Positions 1-9,407 are shown, numbered from the stretch's first letter. The stretch is DNA of 53,225 nt from an uncultured Thomasclavelia sp. (GCF_944324745.1 NZ_CALUXO010000053.1:1-53225); one strand, 5' to 3'. Made by a program: numbers and translations. The notes: a model not told the origin generated them from the sequence alone.

Positions 1-127
1 ATATATTCCTCCAATGGATCATCCTTGGAGAAATAGCAATTTTCTTGGTTTCTTATCAAAACAGAAGCATCGTTCTAACGGTGCTAATGTTTAACTTTTT
101 TTAGGACATTTTCAATTTCGCTTGACA
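1..127 (+). mobile_element. Right end of an insertion sequence (left part outside window)
   Basis: The window opens inside a transposase reading frame that stops at 94. About 30 bases of AT-rich sequence follow, with the end-like segment GACATTTTCAATTTCGC and then TTGACA at 122-127. Read on the other strand this gives a terminus beginning TGTCAAGCGAAATTG, typical of IS ends that start with TG. The exact boundary is inferred, because the opposite terminal repeat is not in the window. No other IS copy was recognised here. Confidence 0.5.
2..94 (+). CDS. Transposase, C-terminal fragment (5' end outside window)
   Basis: Thirty codons in frame with a TAA at 92-94. The peptide begins with the motif YIPPMDHPWR and continues to a basic tail containing KQKHR. 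A Pro-rich segment followed by HPWR and a basic C-terminus is typical of the ends of DDE-type IS transposases. I cannot assign the IS family from this short piece. The catalytic domain lies outside the window, so whether the element is intact cannot be judged. Confidence 0.5.
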   Translation, partial: YIPPMDHPWRNSNFLGFLSKQKHRSNGANV

Positions 128-185
128 GCAGATAATTCTTAAGTTAAAGTAAAATATATGAATTAAAGAAAATGATAACAAAATA

Positions 186-214
186 TTGATATTATTTTAT
201 CACTATGATAATAT
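186..214 (+). promoter_or_regulatory. Sigma-A-type promoter of the glutamine amidotransferase gene
   Basis: TTGATA at 186-191 and TAATAT at 209-214 are separated by 17 bases. The pair lies just upstream of the GAGGGG ribosome site at 224-229. It falls outside the IS end at 127, so the gene appears to keep its own promoter. Confidence 0.5.
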
Positions 215-236
215 ATTTTCATGAGGGGTGTGGATA

Positions 237-947
237 ATGAAAAGTTTAATTGCGATAATACCGTTGTACGATGAAACTAAAAATAGTTATTGGATGTTGC
301 CAGGCTATATGCAGGGAATAGAAATGGCTGGCGGGCTTCCAATAATGTTGCCTTTAAGCGATGATGAACAATTATTAATGCAAGTTGCTAATACATTTGA
401 TGGATTTTTATTTACTGGGGGTCATGATGTATCACCAGCACTATATAACCAGCAGCCAATTGAACAATGTGGTATGCCATGCTTAAAAAGAGATAGTATG
501 GAAAAGAAATTATTTGAATTAGTGCTTAAACAAAATAAACCAGCATTAGGAATATGCCGTGGCATTCAATTGTTTAATGTTCTTTCTGGTGGTACTTTAT
601 ATCAAGATTTGCCAGCACAAAAACCAAGTACTATTAACCATCATCAAACTCCGCCTTATGATCATCCCATTCATCAAGTCAAACTCGTAGATGACACCCC
701 CTTATCTAATTTATTGAAAGAAGACGTAATTGCTGTAAATAGTTATCATCACCAGGCCATTAAAGATTTAGCACCGACTTTTAAAGCGATGGCTTATAGT
801 GAAGATTATTTAATTGAAGCTATTTATCATCCTGATAAAAAATTTATTTGGGCGGTTCAATGGCATCCTGAATTTTCTTATCAAAATGATCAAAATAGTC
901 AAAAAATCCTATCAGCATTTGTCTGTGCCTGCAAAAAAGGAGCTTAA
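237..947 (+). CDS. Class I glutamine amidotransferase-like hydrolase (peptidase C26, gamma-glutamyl-GABA hydrolase type)
   Basis: About 236 residues. The nucleophile elbow LGICRGIQ carries the catalytic Cys. A GGHDVSP segment lies upstream, and the His/Glu pair is in AVQWHPEFS near the C-terminus. This arrangement is typical of the PuuD/peptidase C26 branch, which hydrolyses gamma-glutamyl amides in the cytoplasm. A stand-alone subunit with no synthetase partner fits a hydrolase better than a biosynthetic amidotransferase. The ATG at 237 is chosen because GAGGGG ends eight bases upstream; the GTG at 228 would overlap that site. The stop overlaps the stop of convergent hslO by four bases. The true substrate is unknown. 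Confidence 0.85.
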   Translation: MKSLIAIIPLYDETKNSYWMLPGYMQGIEMAGGLPIMLPLSDDEQLLMQVANTFDGFLFTGGHDVSPALYNQQPIEQCGMPCLKRDSMEKKLFELVLKQNKPALGICRGIQLFNVLSGGTLYQDLPAQKPSTINHHQTPPYDHPIHQVKLVDDTPLSNLLKEDVIAVNSYHHQAIKDLAPTFKAMAYSEDYLIEAIYHPDKKFIWAVQWHPEFSYQNDQNSQKILSAFVCACKKGA

Positions 948-1831
948 TTAAGCTCCTGATTTTTTAATTTATTTAAAATTTCCTGTAATTCACTTTCATC
1001 AAAATGATACTTAGAATTACAGAACTGGCAAGACAATTCAGCTCCGTGATCTTCATCAATCATTGCCTGCAGTTCATCTTGACCAACAGTCATCAATGCT
1101 GCGGCCATCTTTTCTTTTGAACAATCACATTCAAAATACAAATCTTGAGTTTCTGTAATTTCAACATCTTCAAATAAAAGTTTTAAAATTTCTTCTGGTG
1201 TTTTCCCTTCATTAATTAAGGTAGAAACTGGGGGACATTTTTTTACCGCCTGTTCAATATAATCAATATCCTCATCAGTAGCATCTGGAAACAACTGAAT
1301 AATAAACCCTCCAGCTGCTAATACTTCATTAGTTTCACCAACTAAGACCCCAAGAGAAACAACTGATGGTGTTTGTTCACTAACAGCAAAATAATAACTA
1401 AAATCATCACCAATTTCTCCAGTTTGTAATGGTACTGATCCAGTAAACGGCTCTTTTAATCCCATATCACGAACGACTTGTAAAGTCCCTTGATTTCCAA
1501 CAGCAACGCCTACTGCTAATTTACCAGTATCATTATAAGTATAATGAACTTCAGGATTAGCAACAAAACCTTTAATTTTACCATCACCATTAGTTACACA
1601 CATCATTGTTCCAATCGGACCACCACCATTAATGATAACTGTCATCTTCTCTTGATCTTTATTCATTTTAGCCATCATCAAAGAAGCAGACATCATTCGA
1701 CCAATTGCTGCCGATGCTGTTGGCCATAAGTTATGTTTTTTACGCGCTTCATCAACTAAATTTGTGGTTTTACAGGCAAATACTCGACAATTTTTACTAT
1801 TAACTATACCTCTTACTAAATAATCTTTCAT
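944..1831 (-). CDS. hslO: Hsp33 redox-regulated chaperonin
   Basis: Hsp33 family, 295 residues, the usual full length. It starts MKDYLVRGI and has the conserved GPIGTMM and GEIGDDFSYYFA core segments. The C-terminal redox switch is visible as CDC followed by CQFC, the CxC...CxxC zinc site. Oxidation of these Cys releases zinc and unfolds the linker, turning the protein into an ATP-independent holdase. AGGAGG lies six bases before the ATG. In Bacillus hslO follows ftsH, and the same neighbourhood is kept here. It is probably co-transcribed with the 30-codon gene that ends nine bases upstream. Confidence 0.97.
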   Translation of the reverse strand: MKDYLVRGIVNSKNCRVFACKTTNLVDEARKKHNLWPTASAAIGRMMSASLMMAKMNKDQEKMTVIINGGGPIGTMMCVTNGDGKIKGFVANPEVHYTYNDTGKLAVGVAVGNQGTLQVVRDMGLKEPFTGSVPLQTGEIGDDFSYYFAVSEQTPSVVSLGVLVGETNEVLAAGGFIIQLFPDATDEDIDYIEQAVKKCPPVSTLINEGKTPEEILKLLFEDVEITETQDLYFECDCSKEKMAAALMTVGQDELQAMIDEDHGAELSCQFCNSKYHFDESELQEILNKLKNQELN

Positions 1832-1840
1832 ATTAACCTC

Positions 1841-1933
1841 CTAAAAAAATATCGCAATTGATGATAAAACCATCCAAATTAACATACAAAATATAATAAA
1901 CCAAATAAATATTTTTCTTCCACGATTAGACAT
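1841..1933 (-). CDS. Small single-pass membrane peptide (30 aa) between ftsH and hslO
   Basis: An intact 30-codon frame with an AAAGGA ribosome site eight bases before the ATG and its stop nine bases before the hslO start. The peptide begins MSNRGRK, a basic stretch that should stay cytoplasmic. About 22 hydrophobic and aromatic residues follow (IFIWFIIF, then MLIWMVLSS), so it is a single membrane helix covering nearly the whole protein. I do not recognise a family. Tiny membrane proteins near ftsH can be substrates or modulators of membrane proteases, but that role here is only a guess. Translation signals and position support a real gene. Confidence 0.6.
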   Translation of the reverse strand: MSNRGRKIFIWFIIFCMLIWMVLSSIAIFF

Positions 1934-1966
1934 ATATATTCCTTTCATATTAATATTGCTTTAACA

Positions 1967-1995
1967 AACTAATAAAGAACAATAATTTTTGTCAA
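1967..1995 (-). promoter_or_regulatory. Promoter of the small-peptide/hslO unit
   Basis: A perfect TTGACA -35 box reads on the minus strand at 1995-1990. The -10 is weaker: TTAGTT at 17-base spacing or TATTAG at 15. It lies between the ftsH terminator and the 30-codon gene, so hslO seems to be transcribed apart from ftsH. Confidence 0.5.
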
Positions 1996-2013
1996 ATCAA
2001 AACGAAAACTATG

Positions 2014-2037
2014 AAAAAAAAGCGACTAGCGCTTTTT
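2014..2037 (-). terminator. Intrinsic terminator after ftsH
   Basis: On the minus strand AAAAAGCG, loop CTAGT, then CGCTTTTTTTT. The stem begins at the ftsH stop codon and runs directly into a T tract. Confidence 0.75.
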
Positions 2038-3985
2038 ATTTCATATCATCTAATAAATCATCAGCATCATCATATGAAGAGTTTTTTGATGAATCATTAC
2101 TATCATTATCGATAATTTCGACATCATCTCTTCCATTATGACGATCTAACATTTTACCAGTATTAAACAATGATTCAATTTGTTCACCAGCTAATGTTTC
2201 ATATTCTAACAATGCTTCAGCAATAATTGACAATTTATCCTTATTAGCTTCAATAATTTCTTTAGCTTTAGCATAACTTTCATCAATTATTTTACGAACT
2301 TGAACATCAATTTCATAAGCAATTTGGCCAGAATGCGAATTATTATGCTGAGTATAATCACGACCTAAGAAAACATTTCCTTGACCTGAATCATATTTAA
2401 TAGGTCCTAAATCAGACATCCCTAATTCAGTTACCATTAAACGAGCAATTCTTGTTGCTTGTTCAATATCGTTTTGAGCTCCAGAACTTACATCACCAAA
2501 GAAGATTTCTTCAGCAACACGACCACCCATAAATCCGGCAATATTGGCCATTAACTGTGATTTAGTTTGGAAATATGTTTCTTCTTTAGGGGTCATTAAG
2601 TTATAACCACCAGCTTGTCCACGAGGAATAATAGTAACTTTCTGTACTTTATTAGCATCTTCCAAAGTTAAACCAATAACCGCATGTCCAGCTTCATGAT
2701 AAGCAACTAAACGACGTTCTCTTTCAGTATATTTACGAGATTTTTTAGCTGGTCCTCCTAAAACTCTATCAACAGCTTCATCAATATCATCCATTGAAAT
2801 TACTTTATGGTTTTCACGAACCGCTAATAATGCTGCTTCGTTTAAAACGTTTTCCAATTCAGCTCCAGAGAATCCTGGTGTTCTTTGAGCAATGTTTTTA
2901 AAATCAACATCTGGTGCAAATTTCTTATTTCTAGCATGTACTTTTAAGATTTCAGTACGAGCATTTTTGTCTGGATTTGCCACTTGAATTTGACGATCAA
3001 AACGACCTGGACGTAATAATGCAGGGTCTAAAACGTCAGCACGGTTAGTTGCAGCTAAGATAATGATACCTTCATTACCACTAAATCCATCCATTTCAAC
3101 TAGTAACTGGTTAAGAGTTTGTTCTCTTTCATCATGGCCGCCACCCATACCAGTTCCTCTTTGACGCCCAACAGCATCAATTTCATCGATGAAAATAATA
3201 CATGGTGCAGTTTGTTTAGCTTTTTTAAACATGTCACGGACACGTCCAGCCCCTACCCCAACAAACATTTCAACGAATTCAGAACCAGAGATTGAGTAAA
3301 ATGGTACACTAGCTTCACCAGCTACAGCACGAGCTAATAAAGTTTTCCCAGTTCCTGGAGGACCTACAAGTAAGACCCCTTTAGGAATACGGGCACCCAT
3401 TTGAGCAAATTTTTTCGGATTTTTCAAGAATTCCACTAACTCTTTTAATTCTTCTTTTTCTTCATCGGCACCAGCAACATCACTAAAACGTGTATTTTGA
3501 TTCTTCTCTAATTTAGCACGAGAATTACCAAAATCAAAAGCTTTAGCATTGCCACCGCTTTGTCCCATCATCTTGAAGATAATATACATACCTCCAAGTA
3601 ATAGTACATAAGGTAATACACTAATTAAAACTTGTACAAATACTCCACGATCATTAGCATCAACGATAGTTGTATCAATATCTTTTTCACTTAATAACGC
3701 TGTAAGTGACTGCATTTCTGCTTCAGTATTAGGAATTGTTGTAGTAAACTCAACTGTTTGGTTTTTACCATCAACTTTAGTTTCATAACTTCCTGTTACA
3801 TCAACTACTAATGAAGATGGAACAATTTCAACTTCTTCGATATCTTCTTCTTGAACAATTTTAACGAACTCGTTATATTTAATTTCTTCACTGCTACTTT
3901 GATTCATGAAGGTTACAAAACCAGCAATCAAAAATAGAACAATGACCCAAGGAAGTATCGATTTGATTAATCCACTTTTGTTCAT
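2036..3985 (-). CDS. ftsH: ATP-dependent zinc metalloprotease FtsH
   Basis: About 649 residues. There are two N-terminal membrane helices (residues about 8-25 and 110-130) flanking an extracytoplasmic segment. The AAA+ module has Walker A GPPGTGKT and Walker B IIFIDEID, and the M41 protease domain has the zinc motif HEAGH. The C-terminus is acidic and Asp/Ser-rich. FtsH extracts and degrades membrane and short-lived cytosolic proteins as a hexamer. The ATG at 3985 follows AAGGAGTG; the GTG two codons earlier is part of that ribosome site. It lies nine bases after hpt in the tilS-hpt-ftsH order known from Bacillus. Confidence 0.98.
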   Translation of the reverse strand: MNKSGLIKSILPWVIVLFLIAGFVTFMNQSSSEEIKYNEFVKIVQEEDIEEVEIVPSSLVVDVTGSYETKVDGKNQTVEFTTTIPNTEAEMQSLTALLSEKDIDTTIVDANDRGVFVQVLISVLPYVLLLGGMYIIFKMMGQSGGNAKAFDFGNSRAKLEKNQNTRFSDVAGADEEKEELKELVEFLKNPKKFAQMGARIPKGVLLVGPPGTGKTLLARAVAGEASVPFYSISGSEFVEMFVGVGAGRVRDMFKKAKQTAPCIIFIDEIDAVGRQRGTGMGGGHDEREQTLNQLLVEMDGFSGNEGIIILAATNRADVLDPALLRPGRFDRQIQVANPDKNARTEILKVHARNKKFAPDVDFKNIAQRTPGFSGAELENVLNEAALLAVRENHKVISMDDIDEAVDRVLGGPAKKSRKYTERERRLVAYHEAGHAVIGLTLEDANKVQKVTIIPRGQAGGYNLMTPKEETYFQTKSQLMANIAGFMGGRVAEEIFFGDVSSGAQNDIEQATRIARLMVTELGMSDLGPIKYDSGQGNVFLGRDYTQHNNSHSGQIAYEIDVQVRKIIDESYAKAKEIIEANKDKLSIIAEALLEYETLAGEQIESLFNTGKMLDRHNGRDDVEIIDNDSNDSSKNSSYDDADDLLDDMK

Positions 3986-3994
3986 ATACACTCC

Positions 3995-4525
3995 TTATTT
4001 ATAACATTCTTCTTTTAATATTCCAACATATGGCAATTGGCGATATTTTTCATTAAAATCTAATCCATAGCCAACGACAAATGCGTTAGGAATTTTAAAT
4101 CCAATGTAGTCAGCTTTCATATCAAAAACATGACATTCTTCTTTATCCAACATGGTAACAATCTTAACACTATTCGCATTTCGCTTCAAGAGCATTTCTT
4201 TTACGTTAAATAAAGTTTTTCCAGTATCTAAAATATCTTCTACAATCAAGATATTTTTACCACTGACATCATCTTTTAAATCTTGTTTAACAACTAATGT
4301 TTTCGATTCAACACCTTCATAGCTGCTTACATCCATATAATCAAATCGAGCATCGAAATCTAAATATTTAGATAGTTCAGCTAAAAAAGGTACTGACCCT
4401 TTTAAAAGTCCTACTAATAATACTTGTTTTCCTCGATAATCTTCATTGATTGTTTTTGCCAGTTCCTGGCATTTTGCACTGATTTGTTCACCAGTAAATA
4501 AAACTTCTTTTATATCCTTATGCAT
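3995..4525 (-). CDS. hpt: Hypoxanthine-guanine phosphoribosyltransferase
   Basis: About 176 residues, normal for the family. The PRPP-binding loop is IVEDILDTGKT, and the Gly-rich VGLLKGSVPFL loop lies upstream. It salvages hypoxanthine and guanine to IMP and GMP using PRPP. The ATG at 4525 follows AGGAGTG with about eight bases of spacing; the GTG three codons earlier lies inside the ribosome site. It sits between tilS and ftsH on the same strand, an order shared with Bacillus. Confidence 0.96.
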   Translation of the reverse strand: MHKDIKEVLFTGEQISAKCQELAKTINEDYRGKQVLLVGLLKGSVPFLAELSKYLDFDARFDYMDVSSYEGVESKTLVVKQDLKDDVSGKNILIVEDILDTGKTLFNVKEMLLKRNANSVKIVTMLDKEECHVFDMKADYIGFKIPNAFVVGYGLDFNEKYRQLPYVGILKEECYK

Positions 4526-4546
4526 ACTTTCCACTCCTAGTCATGT

Positions 4547-5791
4547 TCATAATTTTACCACATATAAATTAGGTTTTAAATATAAATACCTAATATTTTT
4601 TGCCAGATGGGGTACTAAAACAATCTCACCTTGATTATTTACGACAATCGGCCAAATACTTCGTTGTTTACGAGGTATTTTATTGTTGATAAATAATCTG
4701 GAAACCTTCTTTCTACCACCAGCTGTCATGATTTCATCACCAGGAAGAACTGTTCTTACAACAATTGGAAATTCCTGTTCATTCAAATAAACGCCTTCAT
4801 TTAAATGACCTACTTCACTTAAATAAAAGTATTTATGATAATCATAGGTTAGATGATCATATTGAATGAAATAGCCATGGTTATCCTCATAACTAGCGAC
4901 ACGTATATTATTATACTCTTTTATGAACCTAATATTAACGGGAAGCGACATCTCAATATTTGGTTTAGAACTTTTCAACTGCTTAATGATTTCTAGAATC
5001 AATGTTTCACTAATCAACGGTGGATAGACCTGTTCCTTAACAATTTCATAAATAAAACTTTCTAATAAAGTTTCAGGAATCAACGTATAATCAATCACCC
5101 CGTTTTGATGATAAAGCTGCAAATATTTATCAATCTTTTTTAATTGATTAAAATAGCGTTGATTATGTTCATCTTTCCATTGTAATAGTTTAGCCACTTT
5201 TGCTTCATCATAATCTTTCAAAACAATATTTCTAACATAATCTCTAGTAAAATCAGTTTGAAAATTAGTATAATCATCGCGATAAGGCACATGATGTTCA
5301 TGACAATAATTTCTTAAATATTCTTTTTTTACCGATAAGCAAGGTCGAATAACTTCTAAATTAAAAATATGGCTCACTTGCTTAATTCCTAGATACCCTT
5401 TAGTATTATTTCTTTTAAGCTGCATAACTACGGTTTCAATGATATCATCTAAGTGATGAGCTAAAATCACCTTTTTTGTCTTAAACTTTCTACCTGTTTC
5501 TAAATAAAAATGATACCGCAAGTTTCGTGCTTGTTCCTGAAAATTATCTTTTCCATAACTATCAGGATCGATTTCTTTAACAAAACAAGGAATTTGATTT
5601 TTTTTGCAATAATCGCTAACTGTCTGTTGATCCAAATCACTATCATCTCGTAAATGATAATTTACATGACAAACAACAATTTGATATTGGCTTTTAAATA
5701 ACATATCTAATAAAGCCATTGAATCACAGCCACCAGAAACCCCTACAATATATAGCTGTTCCTTTTCTAACAATCGTTTAAAGCTATCCAT
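4547..5791 (-). CDS. tilS: tRNA(Ile)-lysidine synthetase
   Basis: About 414 residues. The N-terminal PP-loop ATPase is marked by VSGGCDSMAL near residue 20 and HHLDDIIETV further on. A C-terminal TilS substrate-binding domain ends with GGRKKVSRLFINNKIPR. The enzyme makes lysidine at C34 of the AUA-reading tRNA-Ile. GAGGTGG lies just before the ATG. It is the first gene of the tilS-hpt-ftsH unit and has a clear promoter upstream. Confidence 0.96.
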   Translation of the reverse strand: MDSFKRLLEKEQLYIVGVSGGCDSMALLDMLFKSQYQIVVCHVNYHLRDDSDLDQQTVSDYCKKNQIPCFVKEIDPDSYGKDNFQEQARNLRYHFYLETGRKFKTKKVILAHHLDDIIETVVMQLKRNNTKGYLGIKQVSHIFNLEVIRPCLSVKKEYLRNYCHEHHVPYRDDYTNFQTDFTRDYVRNIVLKDYDEAKVAKLLQWKDEHNQRYFNQLKKIDKYLQLYHQNGVIDYTLIPETLLESFIYEIVKEQVYPPLISETLILEIIKQLKSSKPNIEMSLPVNIRFIKEYNNIRVASYEDNHGYFIQYDHLTYDYHKYFYLSEVGHLNEGVYLNEQEFPIVVRTVLPGDEIMTAGGRKKVSRLFINNKIPRKQRSIWPIVVNNQGEIVLVPHLAKNIRYLYLKPNLYVVKL

Positions 5792-5815
5792 AATTCCACC
5801 TCGATTATCTTTAAC

Positions 5816-5844
5816 ATTATAGCAAATTATTACCTTAATGCCAG
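5816..5844 (-). promoter_or_regulatory. Promoter of the tilS-hpt-ftsH unit
   Basis: On the minus strand CTGGCA (5844-5839), 17 bases, then TATAAT (5821-5816), preceded by TGC as an extended -10. The predicted start is about 18 bases before the tilS ATG. Confidence 0.75.
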
Positions 5845-5893
5845 ATAATTTGCACTTCTTTTTTTGAAAAAATTAGATATTTAGACTTTAAAA

Positions 5894-5927
5894 AAAATAA
5901 TGAATCGCATTCAAGCGACTTATTATT
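5894..5927 (-). terminator. Terminator-like hairpin upstream of the tilS promoter
   Basis: On the minus strand a stem AATAATAAGTCGC / GCGATTCATTATT with a six-base loop is followed by eight T. It lies about 220 bases past the GH106-type gene, which already has a hairpin at 6097-6140. It is either a second stop signal or the end of an unrecognised short transcript between about 5930 and 6090. I see no gene in that AT-rich stretch. Confidence 0.5.
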
Positions 5928-6096
5928 ACTAATCATACTTAAAAATAATATTTTTCAATTATATTTTATTTCTAAATTTAATTGTCACCCGCTCTAGATG
6001 AAAAAGACAAAATTTATAACCTGTTTTACAAAACATAAACTACTTAGTTGCTATTCTACTTAAAACTATTAATCTACTGTCTTCCAATAAGAGTAA

Positions 6097-6140
6097 AATC
6101 CCACTAAGATAGGTTGATTTTTATCTATCTCGGTGGGACT
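6097..6140. terminator. Hairpin after the GH106-like gene
   Basis: TCCCAC at 6099-6104 pairs with GTGGGA at 6133-6138, and AGATAG pairs with CTATCT inside, around an 11-base loop. Short A/T-rich flanks on both sides make it usable in either direction. It starts nine bases past the stop of the minus-strand gene. Confidence 0.65.
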
Positions 6141-6148
6141 TTATTTAA

Positions 6149-9100
6149 TTAATATCTTTTTTTCAATTGATAAATAATGATTCCTGAAGCTACTAAAACT
6201 AATAATGCTGCTGTAAACATCGTTTCATCACCAGTAGCAACTTTTTTAGTCTGTTGCTTAGTAACTTGATCACTAGTCTGATCATCTACTTGACTTTGAC
6301 TATCATCAATTACTTCATTAGTTTCATCGTTTGTTATTTCTTGATTAACTAATGTATAGTTGTATGGAATTACTGTCACATCATTTAAAATACCATATTC
6401 ATCACCATCACGATCATCATCTTGATTGACAGCTAAAACTGCATTTAATAATGTAGAAGCAACTTTAACTTCAATTGTATTAGTTCCACTATTTAAATAT
6501 GGCCCAATATCAACTAATGTATCAATTTGATTTACTGGAATTGTTTGTCCATTGATCAATAATTCATAAGTATCTGTTATGGTACCTAAATCTAAATAAG
6601 CGCCACTACCTTCTTGCCAACCTTGATCAACTTCAAAAGTAGCTTTATATGTTCCAATTCCTGATACATCCTGACAACCATCAAGTTGATTCCAAGGGAC
6701 TAATTGTTTTAAATCAGCAAATTCAAGATATTCTTTTTTCGTACTAGTAGGATTATCTCCTGGTAGCCAGCTTTCAATCGTTAAGTCCCAATTATCAATG
6801 ACAAAACTATCTTGAGCCTGTGGCAATGATATAGCTACCTGTTTACCATCTGATAAGACCACATTAGCTTCTTGATTAGAGCCGATTGCAATTAATTGAT
6901 CATTTTCATTATACGCTACTTTAATATCGCTGCTAGTAGCTGTGGCTACATCTTTTAATGGTTCATCCATTAAAACAATTATAGTTGAATCATTACCACT
7001 TAAACTTAAATCTACCGTTACCGTATTACCATCACTGCTATATTTAGCTATAGGCGTAATCTTACCAGTCCAAGTATTAAATTGATAAGGAATACCACTA
7101 CCTTTTAATGTTACTATCGTATTAATATCTGCAATCGATGGAGCTTCACGATAAGTATCCACATCACCATAATTATAGAAATAATAAATATCCTTGTCTT
7201 CATCTTGACGATGAACATTTAGTAATTTTGTTTGCTGACTATAAGCTGCTGCCGGTGTAATTTGTAATTCTTGTAACACTTGATATACTTGATCAACACT
7301 GGCAACCTGACGCACATTTGTTTGTTGCATTAATTCACTAATAATTGGATTAATATCACTTTCTTGATAGAAAGCATTTTGACTTGGTAAATCTCCCACA
7401 ATAATAATTGGTAAACCATTTTTAGCATATTCTAAAAATCTCTTTGCCGTTTTTTCTGGTAGATCCTCCTGATAATTTAAGATCAGTGCCTGATAAGCAG
7501 GACCATCATAATCCAAACGGCCATTAGTTACTGTGGCATTTTCTAAATCAAGACTAGCTGGTGAAACAAAATCATAAGTATAACCATTTTGTTCCAACAA
7601 ACCATTATCTTCGTATATTTTCTGACATCCAACAAAGTCAATATTTTCATAATAACTATGATCATAAATAGCTAAATCAACTTTAGCTTCGCCTTGACGT
7701 AACAGATATTGATTACGGGCAATAAAATCTGTATAACTACGCGCATCGGTCCAGTTAGGTTGTCTTTCACCCCAGCTATTTGACCATGTTGACGCTTCAA
7801 AACCATCAAAACCTGGCCATTGAACCCCATCGACATATCCATTAACACTACCTGGTCCATCATATTGTCCATTATAAGCATAACCATGGAAAACAACCTG
7901 ATTTACACCTCCGGCAAAAGCTCGCTGAACATGCCACGCCTGGCTTTGGAAAGTTTGTTGATAGTTACCACAATCTTTTTCACCATTACCCCGAGTCTTG
8001 TATTCTCCAGTTTCCGGATCTTTTTCATTCCATTGTTCGGTCCATTCAGCAGCTGACTCAATTGAATAAAGTTCTTTATCAGTTAAATGAACCGCTCCTG
8101 ATTGTAAACGATAAAAATCTAAATAATCATCACCATATAAAGTTTCTGTTTCTGGAATATCAACATACATCGCTGTTCTTGCTGTTTCTAATGTTTTTCC
8201 ATATGATGTTTGATAACGTAATTCTAAACCATACTTTTGGCAAAATTCTTGTAATGGTTTAAGATGATTTTCAATATACAAATCAGTCAAATAATCTTTA
8301 AAATCATTTTGCAGCGCTTCATTATTTTTATTAAATGAAAAATCTGGTTCTGGTTCTCCCATATAATTACCTATAGCATCTTGGTCATAGATAGCTGGTA
8401 AATAAGCTGCAACATCATAATTATTTTTTTCTTCAAAACCGGTTAATAAACCGTAAGTCCAATCTAAATGAGTTTCAAACTCTAATGAATCAATAAATAA
8501 AGATTTTACATTCTTAAAACCATCACCATAATATGGTATCAAGTTATTTTCCCAATAATCAATAATCATTTGACTACCAGCTTTACTGTAATGATCAACT
8601 TGATTATTTCCATATTTTTGATTTCCTGATGGATGCTGCCACCAGGCAAATAACACATATTCTCCATCATCTTCAGGAGTCCATGAAGTCGTATAAGTAC
8701 CATCTTCATTAGTGATAACGTTGTTAATGTCTAATGATATACAACTATCAAAATCTAATACTTTATTTTCCTTATCGACATATTTGGCAATCGTAACTGC
8801 CGCTAATTCAATTTTTCCATTAACTAAACTAACATCTTCCAATGCTTCATCAGACATTGGTAACTGACCATTAAATGGATTATCCTTAGTAATTCCATCT
8901 TGATAAGCCCCGTCTAATTCCATTTGAGCTCCTTGACTTGGATCATTGACATCTTTGATTGTTGGTAAAGCTAGTGGCCAAGCAGGAGTCATCGTAAAAT
9001 CAATTGTAAAAACATATTCTCCGGCCACTTCTAACATATGTTTGATCATTTCATTCCATTGTTCACTGCCCCAATCAATTGAATCGCCACCTTCACCGCC

Positions 9101-9355
9101 AGTAGCTACTGGAACTATCTCAGCCCCACCAAAACCAGCATTGACCATTGATTTAATTTCAGCTTCAATCTCGGCTTTAGTCATATGTGATCCCGGAACC
9201 CACCAACGTGTCCGAGGACGATTTTCCATTGCAACATCAACAAATCCATCTATAAACGGATCATTCCCAGCTGCCTGACTAGGAATAATTAAACCACCGA
9301 CTAATAATGTAGTTGCCATAATTCCTACTAATCCTTTTTTCCATGTTTTTTTCAT
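6149..9355 (-). CDS. Secreted, cell-wall-anchored GH106-like glycosidase (alpha-L-rhamnosidase family)
   Basis: About 1068 residues. Residues 1-28 form a signal peptide (MKKTWKKG, hydrophobic core, cleavage near SQAAG). The mature start RPRTRWWVPGSHMT followed by AGFGGAEIVPVA matches the N-terminus of GH106/alpha-L-rhamnosidase-like enzymes. A beta-sandwich, sugar-binding-like domain (about 860-1010) precedes a polar Gln/Thr/Asp linker. The C-terminus carries VATGDE, a hydrophobic helix and KKRY, a TGD-type sortase signal. The enzyme probably displays on the wall and trims rhamnose-containing or related plant or host glycans. The true sugar is not established. GGAGG precedes the ATG. The divergent AraC regulator suggests substrate induction. 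Confidence 0.8.
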   Translation of the reverse strand: MKKTWKKGLVGIMATTLLVGGLIIPSQAAGNDPFIDGFVDVAMENRPRTRWWVPGSHMTKAEIEAEIKSMVNAGFGGAEIVPVATGGEGGDSIDWGSEQWNEMIKHMLEVAGEYVFTIDFTMTPAWPLALPTIKDVNDPSQGAQMELDGAYQDGITKDNPFNGQLPMSDEALEDVSLVNGKIELAAVTIAKYVDKENKVLDFDSCISLDINNVITNEDGTYTTSWTPEDDGEYVLFAWWQHPSGNQKYGNNQVDHYSKAGSQMIIDYWENNLIPYYGDGFKNVKSLFIDSLEFETHLDWTYGLLTGFEEKNNYDVAAYLPAIYDQDAIGNYMGEPEPDFSFNKNNEALQNDFKDYLTDLYIENHLKPLQEFCQKYGLELRYQTSYGKTLETARTAMYVDIPETETLYGDDYLDFYRLQSGAVHLTDKELYSIESAAEWTEQWNEKDPETGEYKTRGNGEKDCGNYQQTFQSQAWHVQRAFAGGVNQVVFHGYAYNGQYDGPGSVNGYVDGVQWPGFDGFEASTWSNSWGERQPNWTDARSYTDFIARNQYLLRQGEAKVDLAIYDHSYYENIDFVGCQKIYEDNGLLEQNGYTYDFVSPASLDLENATVTNGRLDYDGPAYQALILNYQEDLPEKTAKRFLEYAKNGLPIIIVGDLPSQNAFYQESDINPIISELMQQTNVRQVASVDQVYQVLQELQITPAAAYSQQTKLLNVHRQDEDKDIYYFYNYGDVDTYREAPSIADINTIVTLKGSGIPYQFNTWTGKITPIAKYSSDGNTVTVDLSLSGNDSTIIVLMDEPLKDVATATSSDIKVAYNENDQLIAIGSNQEANVVLSDGKQVAISLPQAQDSFVIDNWDLTIESWLPGDNPTSTKKEYLEFADLKQLVPWNQLDGCQDVSGIGTYKATFEVDQGWQEGSGAYLDLGTITDTYELLINGQTIPVNQIDTLVDIGPYLNSGTNTIEVKVASTLLNAVLAVNQDDDRDGDEYGILNDVTVIPYNYTLVNQEITNDETNEVIDDSQSQVDDQTSDQVTKQQTKKVATGDETMFTAALLVLVASGIIIYQLKKRY

Positions 9356-9378
9356 ATCCTACCTCCATCGCTGTCTAA

Positions 9379-9407
9379 ATAATACCGTTTTACTAAATAA
9401 ATTAATA
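9379..9407 (-). promoter_or_regulatory. Weak promoter of the GH106-like gene
   Basis: On the minus strand TATTAT (9384-9379) is preceded at 17 bases by the poor -35 TATTAA. The predicted start is about 15-20 bases before the GH106 start codon. A weak -35 next to the upstream repeats fits activator dependence. Confidence 0.35.

Noticed and set aside
8946-9278. 110-codon plus-strand frame inside the GH106-like gene (with others at 7820-8056 and 8062-8262)
   Set aside because: Antisense shadows of a well-supported gene. They have no ribosome site, no family signal, and low-complexity Pro/Ser/Thr or Ile composition as expected from the opposite strand.
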